NCBI RefSeq assembly: GCF_009690845.1
Contig: NZ_VWSJ01000027.1
Location: 37,403-101,402 of the forward strand
From: Campylobacter portucalensis
GTDB taxonomy: Bacteria; Campylobacterota; Campylobacteria; Campylobacterales; Campylobacteraceae
Direction of reading: 5' to 3'
Length of the DNA: 64,000 nucleotides
Within the stretch, counting starts at the first letter, position 1. Each line of letters opens with the position of its first letter. The notes under the pieces were generated by a model. It saw only the letters and a list, made by a program, of their open reading frames with translations, did no database searches and had not been told where the DNA came from. Below are positions 43,964 to 52,271 of this stretch, piece after piece. The translations under genes were made by a program, and so were the position numbers.

Positions 43964-45162
43964 CTATCAAATCCTTTTTTTATTTCTCTTTGTTTTGTGC
44001 TAACTTCTAAAAAATCCGTGAAGTCAAAGCCTTGTTTAAGCTCTTTTTCTAATTTGTTTTGTTTTAAAATTTTTTCCCAGTCTATTACTTCAACTACATT
44101 GCAAACATTTTTTAATTGCTCTTTTAAGGCTTTTGCTCCATTTCTACCAGCCTCATCATAATCATACGCAATAACCACATAACAATCTTTTAGAATTTGA
44201 GTTTGCTCTAATTTAAATTTAGCACTTGCACTGCCAAGGCTTATTGCTTTATAGCCACGAGATAGCATATTAAGGCAGTCCTTTTCGCCTTCTGCTATGA
44301 AAATAGGGCGATCATCTTTTGTATATTCTTTTAAGTTTAGAATATTAAAAGCTGTGCGTGGTCGATCTTTGCTAAATGTATATTTAATATTTAAATTAGG
44401 ATTATATTTCCAAAGCGTTATTATTCCACCATTTTCATCACGCAAAGGCATAATTAGCCTATCTTCACTTTTAGAATAGCCTATTTGAAAATTTTGAGCT
44501 AACTCTTTACGTTTTGCATTATCACAAGTTGGTAAAAGTTTTGCTAACAGCTCTTGATAGCGAGTAAAATTTTCACGGCGTTCGTTTTCGTATTTTTGTA
44601 TAATGTTGTCATCTAGATACTCTATTTTTGGCTCTTTTTCAAATTTTATACTAAAACTATCTGATTGTTCGTTGCGACTTAAAATGCCTTTTTCAAGCAT
44701 ATTAGACATAGTATCACAAACATTATCATAAAAATCATCGGCTCTGCTTGAATAAGCTTTGATTTTTCTTTCCTTACAAAGAACTTCAAATATCTCATCT
44801 GTTGTTAAATTCTTATTACTTATTATTCTTATTATATTTTGTTCTAATGTTTGAATTTTTATGTTATTTATCGTTGTTTCCTGATTATGGTTTGCATTTA
44901 TTTCATTGTAAATTTTCAAATCATCAAGTATCTTTTTAGTTTCTAAAAAAGCTGTTTTATCATCACAAGCTTTTATTTCTTTGTAAAATGCAATTACATC
45001 GCCCCTAAAACCGCTGCCAAAGTCTTTTATGTATCCATTTTTTGGATCTATACTTGCACTTGCTGTTTTTTCATCATTTCGCATTTTAAATTTGTAATGT
45101 TTATCAACATTAAATCCAAGATATTCTAAAAAAGCTCTTGTTTCATCCTTATGCAAGTTCAT
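43960..45162 (-). CDS. Toprim-containing DNA primase of the island
   Basis: The 400 residues have a C-terminal Toprim domain: FIAEGEKDCLNMLSRGYKAI (Glu about 288) and VVIAYDYDEAGRNGAKAL (D-x-D about 335). The N-terminus has EYLGFNVDKHYKFKMRNDEK and NGYIKDFGSGFRGDVIAFY, the region of plasmid primases. It probably primes the transferred strand. It overlaps the lytic transglycosylase gene by four bases and the RHH gene by four. The C-terminus ends KKGFDR, similar to the ends of two other island proteins. Confidence 0.8.
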   Translation of the reverse strand: MNLHKDETRAFLEYLGFNVDKHYKFKMRNDEKTASASIDPKNGYIKDFGSGFRGDVIAFYKEIKACDDKTAFLETKKILDDLKIYNEINANHNQETTINNIKIQTLEQNIIRIISNKNLTTDEIFEVLCKERKIKAYSSRADDFYDNVCDTMSNMLEKGILSRNEQSDSFSIKFEKEPKIEYLDDNIIQKYENERRENFTRYQELLAKLLPTCDNAKRKELAQNFQIGYSKSEDRLIMPLRDENGGIITLWKYNPNLNIKYTFSKDRPRTAFNILNLKEYTKDDRPIFIAEGEKDCLNMLSRGYKAISLGSASAKFKLEQTQILKDCYVVIAYDYDEAGRNGAKALKEQLKNVCNVVEVIDWEKILKQNKLEKELKQGFDFTDFLEVSTKQREIKKGFDR

Positions 45163-45656
45163 TTTATTACTCCTTTTGCTTTTTTAAATTTATTTAAATT
45201 TGCAAAAATTTTGTGTGAATATGGATTGTTATTAATTTTCCCGTTATAACAATTTAATGCTTTGTAATCCAATCCGTGCTTATTTAAGCAATTTCTTAAA
45301 ATCATAGCCCCCATTTGTATATTAATGTCTGGACGATAAAGGTCATCAAGGCTTAAATTTTTTGCCTTTAAAGTTGGCTCGTGTATAGAATTAATTTGCA
45401 TTAATCCATAATCGCTTGAACCATTTTTATTAATATTTTTTGCCTTTATAACAAAATTACTTTCTGTTTTTGCTATTGCCCAAAGAAGAATGGGTGGTAT
45501 ATTAAACTCTTTACCAAACTTATAAAAAAGCCAATTAAATTTAGTTTCGTTTATATTTGGTAAATTTACAGCACTTAGAGTGGAACACGAAAATAACATA
45601 ATAATAAATAATTTTTTATAATTATTTATTATTTTAAATTGTTTTAAAATTTTCAT
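45159..45656 (-). CDS. virB1: VirB1-like lytic transglycosylase
   Basis: The 165 residues carry an N-terminal hydrophobic export signal and the SLT domain: LLWAIAKTESNFV (catalytic Glu), SDYGLMQIN and DLYRPDINIQMGAMILRNCL. VirB1 enzymes open peptidoglycan locally for assembly of the secretion channel. It lies between the primase and the tailed 277-residue protein, overlapping both by four bases, away from the main virB block. Confidence 0.88.
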   Translation of the reverse strand: MKILKQFKIINNYKKLFIIMLFSCSTLSAVNLPNINETKFNWLFYKFGKEFNIPPILLWAIAKTESNFVIKAKNINKNGSSDYGLMQINSIHEPTLKAKNLSLDDLYRPDINIQMGAMILRNCLNKHGLDYKALNCYNGKINNNPYSHKIFANLNKFKKAKGVIK

Positions 45657-46486
45657 CTACTAGCACCTAGTGTTTTTTGGTTTGAGTGTTCGATAACTTT
45701 TTCTTTTGGAAGCTTAATGGCTCCGCTTTTAACCTTTTCTTCATAAGCAAGACTTAGTCTATTCATAACTTCTTTGCTTTGATTTTTGTTATTTTGCTGG
45801 GTTATTGTATTGCTTATGTGTTTGCCAAGCCCTGAAACACCAGCAACACGGCTTAAATTTTGAGTAAAGGCAGTAATGCTTTCATCTCCTATGCTTTCAG
45901 CCAGTGCAATAGTTGCTTCCATGCCACCTTTTAAGCATTTTTCAAAATTGTCAAGCGTTGCTGGATTTTTAAAATCTAATACTTTTTTATCTTTTTCTTT
46001 GATTTGTTCTTTATCTTGATTTAAATTTGGCTCTTTTAGTTCTGTTGATTTTATAAAAAGGTTATTTGCACTTTTACTAGCACAATCTATACTGCAATCA
46101 TTACAACTAATTTTTATGAGATAATCTAAATCTTTTTGAAAATGACCTTTGCCAAGTGTTGCATTAATTTGCATTTTAGTGCCATTAATATCGGTAAATT
46201 CTAATCCTATTTTTTCATACTCAGCTTTAAATTCCTTGTCATTTTCATCCATTAATGCCTTATCCATCATTTTTAAAGTTTGAAAAAGTGCTATATTTTC
46301 ATCGCCTTTAAACTCTTTTCCAACATTTAATATTTTGCTAAATTTATTTATCTCATATTTGCCATTTGCTTCATTTGGATTAATAATCATATTAATGCGA
46401 GTAGTTATATTTTTTATCATATCTTCTGAATTTTCTTCATCTTTTAGTGTTTGTTCTGTAATATCTTTTTCTTTACTTGTTGACAT
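45653..46486 (-). CDS. unknown island protein carrying a diverged copy of the shared C-terminal module
   Basis: The body of 277 residues is hydrophilic, with no recognised domain and a cysteine cluster SCNDCSIDCASKSANN. The C-terminal region reads SKEVMNRLSLAYEEKVKSGA then IKLPKEK. It matches the RLxxAYxxKxxSGAIK module of the Fic, AbiEii and HepT toxins, here followed by a longer, different end. Its position in the transfer operon, not the toxin cluster, suggests that the module belongs to the conjugation machinery's cargo or partners. Confidence 0.6.
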   Translation of the reverse strand: MSTSKEKDITEQTLKDEENSEDMIKNITTRINMIINPNEANGKYEINKFSKILNVGKEFKGDENIALFQTLKMMDKALMDENDKEFKAEYEKIGLEFTDINGTKMQINATLGKGHFQKDLDYLIKISCNDCSIDCASKSANNLFIKSTELKEPNLNQDKEQIKEKDKKVLDFKNPATLDNFEKCLKGGMEATIALAESIGDESITAFTQNLSRVAGVSGLGKHISNTITQQNNKNQSKEVMNRLSLAYEEKVKSGAIKLPKEKVIEHSNQKTLGASR

Positions 46487-46496
46487 TTGCTACTCC

Positions 46497-48743
46497 TCAC
46501 TTTTTATCAAAAATCATCTCTTCAAGTTCGCCGCTATCATTTGTCTTAAATTTGGCATTGCACCAGTTGCCATTTTTAAGTTTTCCGTTACAAGCAAAAT
46601 AATTAAACCCTTTTTGACTCGTTTTTGGCAGAAGCTTTCCGCTCTTGCATTTTGGACAAATTTGAGCATCATTAGGTATCTCTTGTTTTGGTTTTGCCTC
46701 AAGTTGCGGTTTGCCATTATTGTCGTAAAAAAATGCCTTGCAGTCATTGCGCCATTCGCTACAACCCCACCAAAATACACCTTTTTTATTTTGACTTTCA
46801 CGGCGAATTAAATAGCCTTTGTTGCACATAGGGCAGGTTATCGCATCTTGTGGTCTTGCTCCAAAATTACCCATATCGCTATCTTTGACTTTTTCTATCT
46901 CGTCTTTTATTTGCTTGTTGATCTCTGCTAAAAAATCGTCTAAGCTAAGATCACGACTTTCGATCATTTTTTGTTTTTCAAACCATAAAGCAGTCATATC
47001 AACGCTAGTTAGAATTTCAGGTGCAACAGCAATTAGGTCTTTGCCTTTTTGTGTTGCGTGAATGACTTGCTTCTTATCATCGCTAACACTGATAAAATCA
47101 TTATCTATTAGACTTTTAATATGATTTGATCTAGTGGCAGGTGTTCCTATGCCACCATTTTCGCCTTTTTTACCCTGATCTTTTTCAAGCAGTAGCTTCT
47201 TAATGTTTGGATTTTTTGCATATTTTGCTACGCCTGTAAGATCTGTAAGAAGTGTTGCCATAGTATAAAATGGTTTTGGTTTGGTCTTTTTTGCATCGAG
47301 TTTGATTTTGATACAATCTGCTGTTGATCCTTCTAACAAATCGGCTAGCCTTGAAGTATTTTCTACTTCATCGTTTTTATCATTTTTTTCATCTTTTTGC
47401 GGTTTTAGATAAAATGCAAAGCCTAAATCAGTGGTAATATTTTGTGAAGCAGTAAATTTATACTCGCAAATTTCAACTACAATACTGGTTGCTTCATACT
47501 CTCTTGCTTTAAAAAATTGTAGTGCAAACCTTTTTGCAATCATTGTAAAAATATTTAGTTCATCTTTGCTTAGCTCATCTAAATTTGCTTTTGCACCAGT
47601 TGGAACAATGCCGTGATGAGCTGAAATATTTGCTGAGTTAAAAGCGGTGCTTTTTATACCAAGATCGGCATTTTGTAAAATTCCATTTAGCTCCAAATCC
47701 TTTGTGTTATTAAAAAGCTCTTTTAGGCTTTGCATTATGCTTGGTGCCTCATCATACATAGTTTCGGGCAGGTATTCGCAGTCGCTTCTATTATATGTTA
47801 TAAGATGAAATTTTTCTCGTAAATTTTGAGTAATAGACAAGACTTTGTCAGGTTTTAAACCAAGTTCTTTGGCGCACTCGGCTTGTAGTTTTAGTAAATT
47901 ATAGGGAAGCGGTGGCAGCTCTTTTTTGTTTTCAGTCTTTTTTGTTGTAATTCTAGCTGTTTTATCTTCACACTCTTTTGCAATATTTTGAGCTATTTCT
48001 CTATCGGTAATTTTATCATCAACCTTTAAATTTGCACGAAATTCTATTCCATCAAAACTTTTAAATTCGCCACTAATCGCAAAATACTCCAAGCTTTTAA
48101 AGTTCTCATTTTCTTGATCTCTATTGACCACTAAGGAAAGAATAGGTGTTTGCACTCTGCCGAGATTTAAAACACCATCTTGATAACCTTTTTTTCTTGC
48201 TGTAACCGTGTAGGCGCGAGTAAGATTAAGTCCGACTATCCAGTCGGCCAAACTTCTAGCAAATCCACGTTGGGACAAGCCATAAAAATCATCGTTTGAT
48301 CTAATATTGTTTAACTCTTTTTTTATTCCGGCTTCGCTAAGATCGTTTATAAGAAGTCTTTTGACTGGCAATTTATTGTTTGCGTATTGTAAAATTTCAT
48401 CAACTAAAATTTGCCCCTCATCATCTGCATCGCCGCAGTGGACGACTTCATTTATGCCTTTATTTTTCAGCAAATTTAAAATTATATTAAGTTGCTCTTT
48501 GCTTTTTTCGATCGGCTTATATTTGAATTTTTCTATCTTAAATGGAAGATCTGCTAAATCCCATTTTTTATATTTTTCTGCATAGTCATCAGGTTTATAA
48601 AGCTCTAAAATATGTCCAAAAGCCCAAGTTATAGTGTCATCACCTTTTTTAATAAAGCCATTGCTTTTAGTCTCATTGCCATTTAAACCTTTTGCGATTG
48701 CACGTGCGAGTTCAGGCTTTTCGGCTATAAATAATCTACCCAT
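46497..48743 (-). CDS. topB: type IA DNA topoisomerase III
   Basis: The 748 residues begin with Toprim (RLFIAEKPELARAIAKGLNG; GDADDEGQILVDEIL). The active-site tyrosine is in HLITYNRSDCEYLPE (about residue 320). The C-terminus has two CxxC zinc modules, CPMCNKGYLIRR and CPKCKSGKLLP. TopB is carried by many conjugative elements and resolves strands during transfer or replication. It starts the transcription unit after an AT-rich gap at 48744-48887. Confidence 0.92.
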   Translation of the reverse strand: MGRLFIAEKPELARAIAKGLNGNETKSNGFIKKGDDTITWAFGHILELYKPDDYAEKYKKWDLADLPFKIEKFKYKPIEKSKEQLNIILNLLKNKGINEVVHCGDADDEGQILVDEILQYANNKLPVKRLLINDLSEAGIKKELNNIRSNDDFYGLSQRGFARSLADWIVGLNLTRAYTVTARKKGYQDGVLNLGRVQTPILSLVVNRDQENENFKSLEYFAISGEFKSFDGIEFRANLKVDDKITDREIAQNIAKECEDKTARITTKKTENKKELPPLPYNLLKLQAECAKELGLKPDKVLSITQNLREKFHLITYNRSDCEYLPETMYDEAPSIMQSLKELFNNTKDLELNGILQNADLGIKSTAFNSANISAHHGIVPTGAKANLDELSKDELNIFTMIAKRFALQFFKAREYEATSIVVEICEYKFTASQNITTDLGFAFYLKPQKDEKNDKNDEVENTSRLADLLEGSTADCIKIKLDAKKTKPKPFYTMATLLTDLTGVAKYAKNPNIKKLLLEKDQGKKGENGGIGTPATRSNHIKSLIDNDFISVSDDKKQVIHATQKGKDLIAVAPEILTSVDMTALWFEKQKMIESRDLSLDDFLAEINKQIKDEIEKVKDSDMGNFGARPQDAITCPMCNKGYLIRRESQNKKGVFWWGCSEWRNDCKAFFYDNNGKPQLEAKPKQEIPNDAQICPKCKSGKLLPKTSQKGFNYFACNGKLKNGNWCNAKFKTNDSGELEEMIFDKK

Positions 48744-48887
48744 TTTTTTAATCCTTTACTAAATTTAAAAATAGTTTTAAATTATATTTTATTTTTTAAT
48801 ACATTTTAAAATTATTTTTTATTATAATTTTAATAGGGCTAAAACCACCATTTTAGCCCCAAATTTGGCAAAAAAGTTAATGCAAGA

Positions 48888-49634
48888 TTATCTGTCAAAG
48901 CCTTGACTTTTTTGCTCTTGATTTAGCTCGCCATTGAGAATTTCGGCACCTTTATTGATTGATTTTGAAACTGACTTCATCGTTTCGGGCATTACAACAA
49001 TGCCTTGTTGCTTGACAAAATCATAGTTTATTGTTACCGCTGATCGATCAGGAATTTTATTTATGATTTCCATTAGCTTTGGATTTTTAGCCAAAGTCTC
49101 ATTTTTCTCAGCAGCAAGACCTAGATTGAAGCCTTTTGAGATATTATTTAAAAACTCTTTCTCAAGAGCTTTATCATTTGTGTTATCAAATGAATAGCCT
49201 TTTATGCCATTCCTATTTTTTGTAGCAAAAATTCGCTCTTGCTGCTGAGTGATCTCTCCTGCCTCGTTTTTGATCTCAGGACGAATTGTTATAGCCATTT
49301 TATGCAAACTATATGTTTGACCTGTTTTATCATTAACGCCATTGTGTATCCAAGTAGAGGCTGTATAAAAAGTGTGTTTTTCATTTTCTAGACCGCACTC
49401 TATTTTTACTGGATGATTGCGACACTCTACGCCATTTAAGAAATTTCTAGCGTTTTCAATGGCGTAAAACGCTTTTACTGCACCAAGTTCAACTTGTTTG
49501 CCATCTTTTTCGTAAGGGCGTTCCATACCAAAACCTATGAGTGTTTTATTTTGCTCTTGTAGCTCAGTTTTGCTTATGAAAATAGTTGCCAGTCTTTTAT
49601 CGCCACCATTTTCTGTTCTGTCAAAATCTGCCAT
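48888..49634 (-). CDS. island protein of unknown function, possible DNA-processing partner
   Basis: The 248 residues have no recognised family. The sequence is soluble, strand-rich in the middle (KHTFYTASTWIHNGV, KMAITIRPEIKN) and starts MADFDRTENGG. It ends with SQGFDR, echoing the end of the primase (KKGFDR). It lies between the TopB gene and the coiled-coil membrane protein. Confidence 0.5.
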   Translation of the reverse strand: MADFDRTENGGDKRLATIFISKTELQEQNKTLIGFGMERPYEKDGKQVELGAVKAFYAIENARNFLNGVECRNHPVKIECGLENEKHTFYTASTWIHNGVNDKTGQTYSLHKMAITIRPEIKNEAGEITQQQERIFATKNRNGIKGYSFDNTNDKALEKEFLNNISKGFNLGLAAEKNETLAKNPKLMEIINKIPDRSAVTINYDFVKQQGIVVMPETMKSVSKSINKGAEILNGELNQEQKSQGFDR

Positions 49635-49665
49635 TTTGTATCCTTTTTATTTAAAATTTTAAATG

Positions 49666-50643
49666 CTATTTAACCAAAGAAATAGCATAGCCTACAACTC
49701 CACCAAGTGCCAAGCACAATAAAAATAGTAATCCTGTTAGAGCGTATCCTCCTTTCTTTAATTTACTAAGTAGTTTTACTTCTTTTTCTCTAATCTCTTT
49801 ATATTCTGTTAGATTTATCTCAAATACTTTTAGCTGATCGTTTAAATTTGAAATCATATTCTCACTAAATCTTTTATATTCATCGCCGGTATCATTTAAC
49901 CTAGCATTGATTTTACCCTTGAAATTTTCTATTTTGTTTATCTCGTCTTCAAAGAATTTATTTTGATTTATGGCAAAGCTGTCAAATTTTGATACCATTT
50001 CATTAAAGACATTTTCCTGTTCTTGCATACTTGCTTTAATTTTTGTAATATCTGCAAGATTTTGAAATTCCTTGTAGTCTTGTGCTATTTTTCTAATACC
50101 AAGAGTATTGTTCATAAGAGCCATAAATTCTTTACTGGGCGGATTTAAGATGAATTCGTTTAAGTAATCAAAAAGTTGCCTTAATTTCACGCTTTCATCA
50201 AGCAAATTCTCCACTCTTTTTATATGATTGCTATAATCTGCATTATTTTCTTCCCCAATGCGAATGATGGTTTTTAACAACATATTTAAATCACTATCGA
50301 ACATATTAAAGGCAATAGTTACTCGTTTCTGATAGTTTGAATAATCAAGGACTGATATAACACCCTTTTCGCTTATTTTTAAACCAGCCTTTTCAAATTT
50401 TGAGCTTAGCTCGGCTACTTCATCTCTTAGAATTTGAGCCGTCATATTACGCTCATAAATAAGCCTTTCAAGCTTATCTTGTAGTTCTTTTTTGCCTTGT
50501 TCTACATTCTCAAGTTCATCTTTTGCACGTGAAGCTTCGCTCTCAAGCCTAGCAATGATCTCATCTTTGCTCTCTAGTGTTTTTACTGGTGCATTCTCAT
50601 TTGTTGTTTTGGTGTCATCGTGCAAATTTTCATTATTTTCCAT
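49666..50643 (-). CDS. long coiled-coil protein with C-terminal membrane anchor
   Basis: Of 325 residues, about 45-120 and 200-290 are heptad-like and charged, predicting coiled coils. The end is a single membrane helix, ALTGLLFLLCLALGGVVGYA. No signal peptide is present, so most of it should face the cytoplasm. It may tether DNA-processing proteins to the channel, but function is unknown. It begins one base before the end of the TrbM gene. Confidence 0.55.
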   Translation of the reverse strand: MENNENLHDDTKTTNENAPVKTLESKDEIIARLESEASRAKDELENVEQGKKELQDKLERLIYERNMTAQILRDEVAELSSKFEKAGLKISEKGVISVLDYSNYQKRVTIAFNMFDSDLNMLLKTIIRIGEENNADYSNHIKRVENLLDESVKLRQLFDYLNEFILNPPSKEFMALMNNTLGIRKIAQDYKEFQNLADITKIKASMQEQENVFNEMVSKFDSFAINQNKFFEDEINKIENFKGKINARLNDTGDEYKRFSENMISNLNDQLKVFEINLTEYKEIREKEVKLLSKLKKGGYALTGLLFLLCLALGGVVGYAISLVK

Positions 50644-50644
50644 A

Positions 50645-51349
50645 TTAATCTACCCAGCAAACTTTACTAAAATATTTTTTCTCAAAGAAAAAGTATTGTG
50701 GTGTATTTTGGCGACAAAGCTTTTGCCAATAACTACTTCGATCAGGATCTCCACATTTTGTGTATTCAGGATTTGTCTGAACTTCTTTTTTATCGCTTGG
50801 TAGCGTATTGTATGTGGCTTGATTTATGGAAATTAATTCATAACCCCTATTCCAGCTAGCCATATCGTAAAATTTAGTATCACAAGTATATTTTATACTC
50901 TTTATGTTTGTGTAATTATGGCGTGCTAATCTTACACAGTATTCAGGCATATTTGGATTAACTCTGATTTGGGTTTGGCGTATTCTGCTTTCTCCAATTC
51001 TTACGCGACGCTTTTCTAAATTTTTATTTAGTGTATTAGCATCGCAACCGCCGCCAACTTCCGATAGTGTATCAATCAGACTTGCGTAGTTCTGATCTAC
51101 TTTTGCCGTTTCATCTGTGGGGCAAAGTTTTAGAAAATTCTTTCTTTTTCTAATAGTTTCGTGTGCTTTCTTTGCCGTAATTGAAAAGTATTTTGCTAGA
51201 CTTGGAGCACACTCGCCTGGTCGTTCACTGCTTGATAAACACAGGATCGCTTCGCACGCTAGTTTTGTGTCTCCGGTAAGCTCATCTGCACCATACACAA
51301 CACTACTAGAAACTAAACAAGTTAGTAAAATTTTTGATAAAACTCTCAT
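50645..51349 (-). CDS. TrbM/KikA/MpfK-family conjugal transfer protein
   Basis: The mature part begins with ADELTGDTKLACEAILCLSS followed by SERPGECAPSLAKYFSI, the TrbM-family cysteine pattern. An N-terminal signal (ILLTCLVSSSVVYG) marks a periplasmic protein. Additional cysteines near the C-terminus suggest disulfides. I took the second ATG (51349) as start; one codon upstream is equally possible. The 5' end overlaps the Cag12-like gene by about 44 bases. Confidence 0.8.
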   Translation of the reverse strand: MRVLSKILLTCLVSSSVVYGADELTGDTKLACEAILCLSSSERPGECAPSLAKYFSITAKKAHETIRKRKNFLKLCPTDETAKVDQNYASLIDTLSEVGGGCDANTLNKNLEKRRVRIGESRIRQTQIRVNPNMPEYCVRLARHNYTNIKSIKYTCDTKFYDMASWNRGYELISINQATYNTLPSDKKEVQTNPEYTKCGDPDRSSYWQKLCRQNTPQYFFFEKKYFSKVCWVD

Positions 51350-51773
51350 CATTTTTTCCTTTCATTCCAAAAAATAAGATATTTACACGCTTTTTAGATA
51401 ATCCAATGCTATCTACTGGGTGGATGGCTATATTTTTACAACCATTGCTAGTTAAATAGTTTTTATAATCTTGCGCTATCTCCTGATTGCCAACTATAAT
51501 AATCCTATCGGCATTATGCGCCACATAAAATGTTTTTACAACCATATCGTTTGGAATATATTCATCGCCGATTTTCTCAAACATTAAATTGTAAGTCCAA
51601 TTGTTTTGTTTTAGGAACGGATCAAGCGGAATATTGCGTTTTTCTTGCTTGATTAGATCTTGATTGATAGTGATCTGACTATTGCCATCAAGCTCTATGG
51701 GTTTTGGCACGCTTGTGCAACCAACAAGCATTAATGCTGTTGCCACGCTTGCTAGATATGTAAATTTAATCAT
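51306..51773 (-). CDS. Cag12-family lipoprotein of the secretion system
   Basis: Starting at ATG 51773, the protein has a lipoprotein signal (YLASVATALMLVGC, Cys about 19). About 135 mature residues follow, with NWTYNLMFEKIGDEYIPNDM and the ADRIIIVGNQEIA segment. The pattern fits the Cag12 family found in Helicobacter and Campylobacter conjugation systems, thought to be part of the outer-membrane core. An upstream extension to 51818 would precede the signal and is unlikely. Confidence 0.65.
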   Translation of the reverse strand: MIKFTYLASVATALMLVGCTSVPKPIELDGNSQITINQDLIKQEKRNIPLDPFLKQNNWTYNLMFEKIGDEYIPNDMVVKTFYVAHNADRIIIVGNQEIAQDYKNYLTSNGCKNIAIHPVDSIGLSKKRVNILFFGMKGKNDESFIKNFTNLFSF

Positions 51774-51790
51774 TTTCACTCCTTTAAAAT

Positions 51791-52012
51791 TCACTTTTGT
51801 TCTATATTTTTTAACCATTTCTTTATGCTGTCGATATTGTATAAAATACGATTGCCAATCTTTACAAATGGTATAGGTATGTGTTTTTGCCTATTTTCAT
51901 CGGTATAGTTTTTCTGCATTCTTAATTTGTATTGTGTGCTTTGGCTTATACCAAACATCTCCTCCAATTCTGCCGGTGTTATATACTTTTCGTAAAAATT
52001 TACATCTTTCAT
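51791..52012 (-). CDS. AlpA-like winged-helix regulator, paralogue of the gene at 27760
   Basis: From ATG 52012 the 73 residues contain TPAELEEMFGISQSTQYKLR and VKIGNRILYNIDSIKKWLKN, the same AlpA/excisionase pattern as the protein at 27760-27999. The start is five bases downstream of what would be the original virD4 stop (52017), which supports this start. It could regulate transfer genes or excision. Confidence 0.7.
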   Translation of the reverse strand: MKDVNFYEKYITPAELEEMFGISQSTQYKLRMQKNYTDENRQKHIPIPFVKIGNRILYNIDSIKKWLKNIEQK

Positions 52013-52016
52013 TTTT

Positions 52017-52271
52017 TTACTCACTATAATCTTGATTTTCATCATCTAGCTCATCATAATTTGGGCAAGTAGCATTTTGGGCCATTTGCTCCTCATCACT
52101 ATCGCTACCATTGATCGTTTCATCTGCTACTGGATCAGTATCTATGTTTTTTACACTTTCATTTGCCTTGCCTGATTGTTCAGCTTCGTATTGTTCTTGA
52201 AGTTTTTTTGCTTCTTGTTTGCTTGTTTCATCTCTATCCCTTTGAAGTCTTAATTTCTTTTCGTATTCTTC
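52017..52271 (-). pseudogene. detached 3' extension of virD4
   Basis: In the same frame as virD4, after the TAA at 52272, 84 open codons continue: EEYEKKLRLQRDRDETSKQE, then an acidic end with DSDEEQMAQNATCP and DELDDENQDY. Its own stop abuts the next gene's start. This indicates that the coupling protein once ended here and that TAA 52272-52274 is a nonsense mutation. Confidence 0.7.

Noticed and set aside
50492..50803. 103-codon plus-strand frame over the coiled-coil gene start
   Set aside because: Overlaps two supported minus-strand genes and shows no motif.
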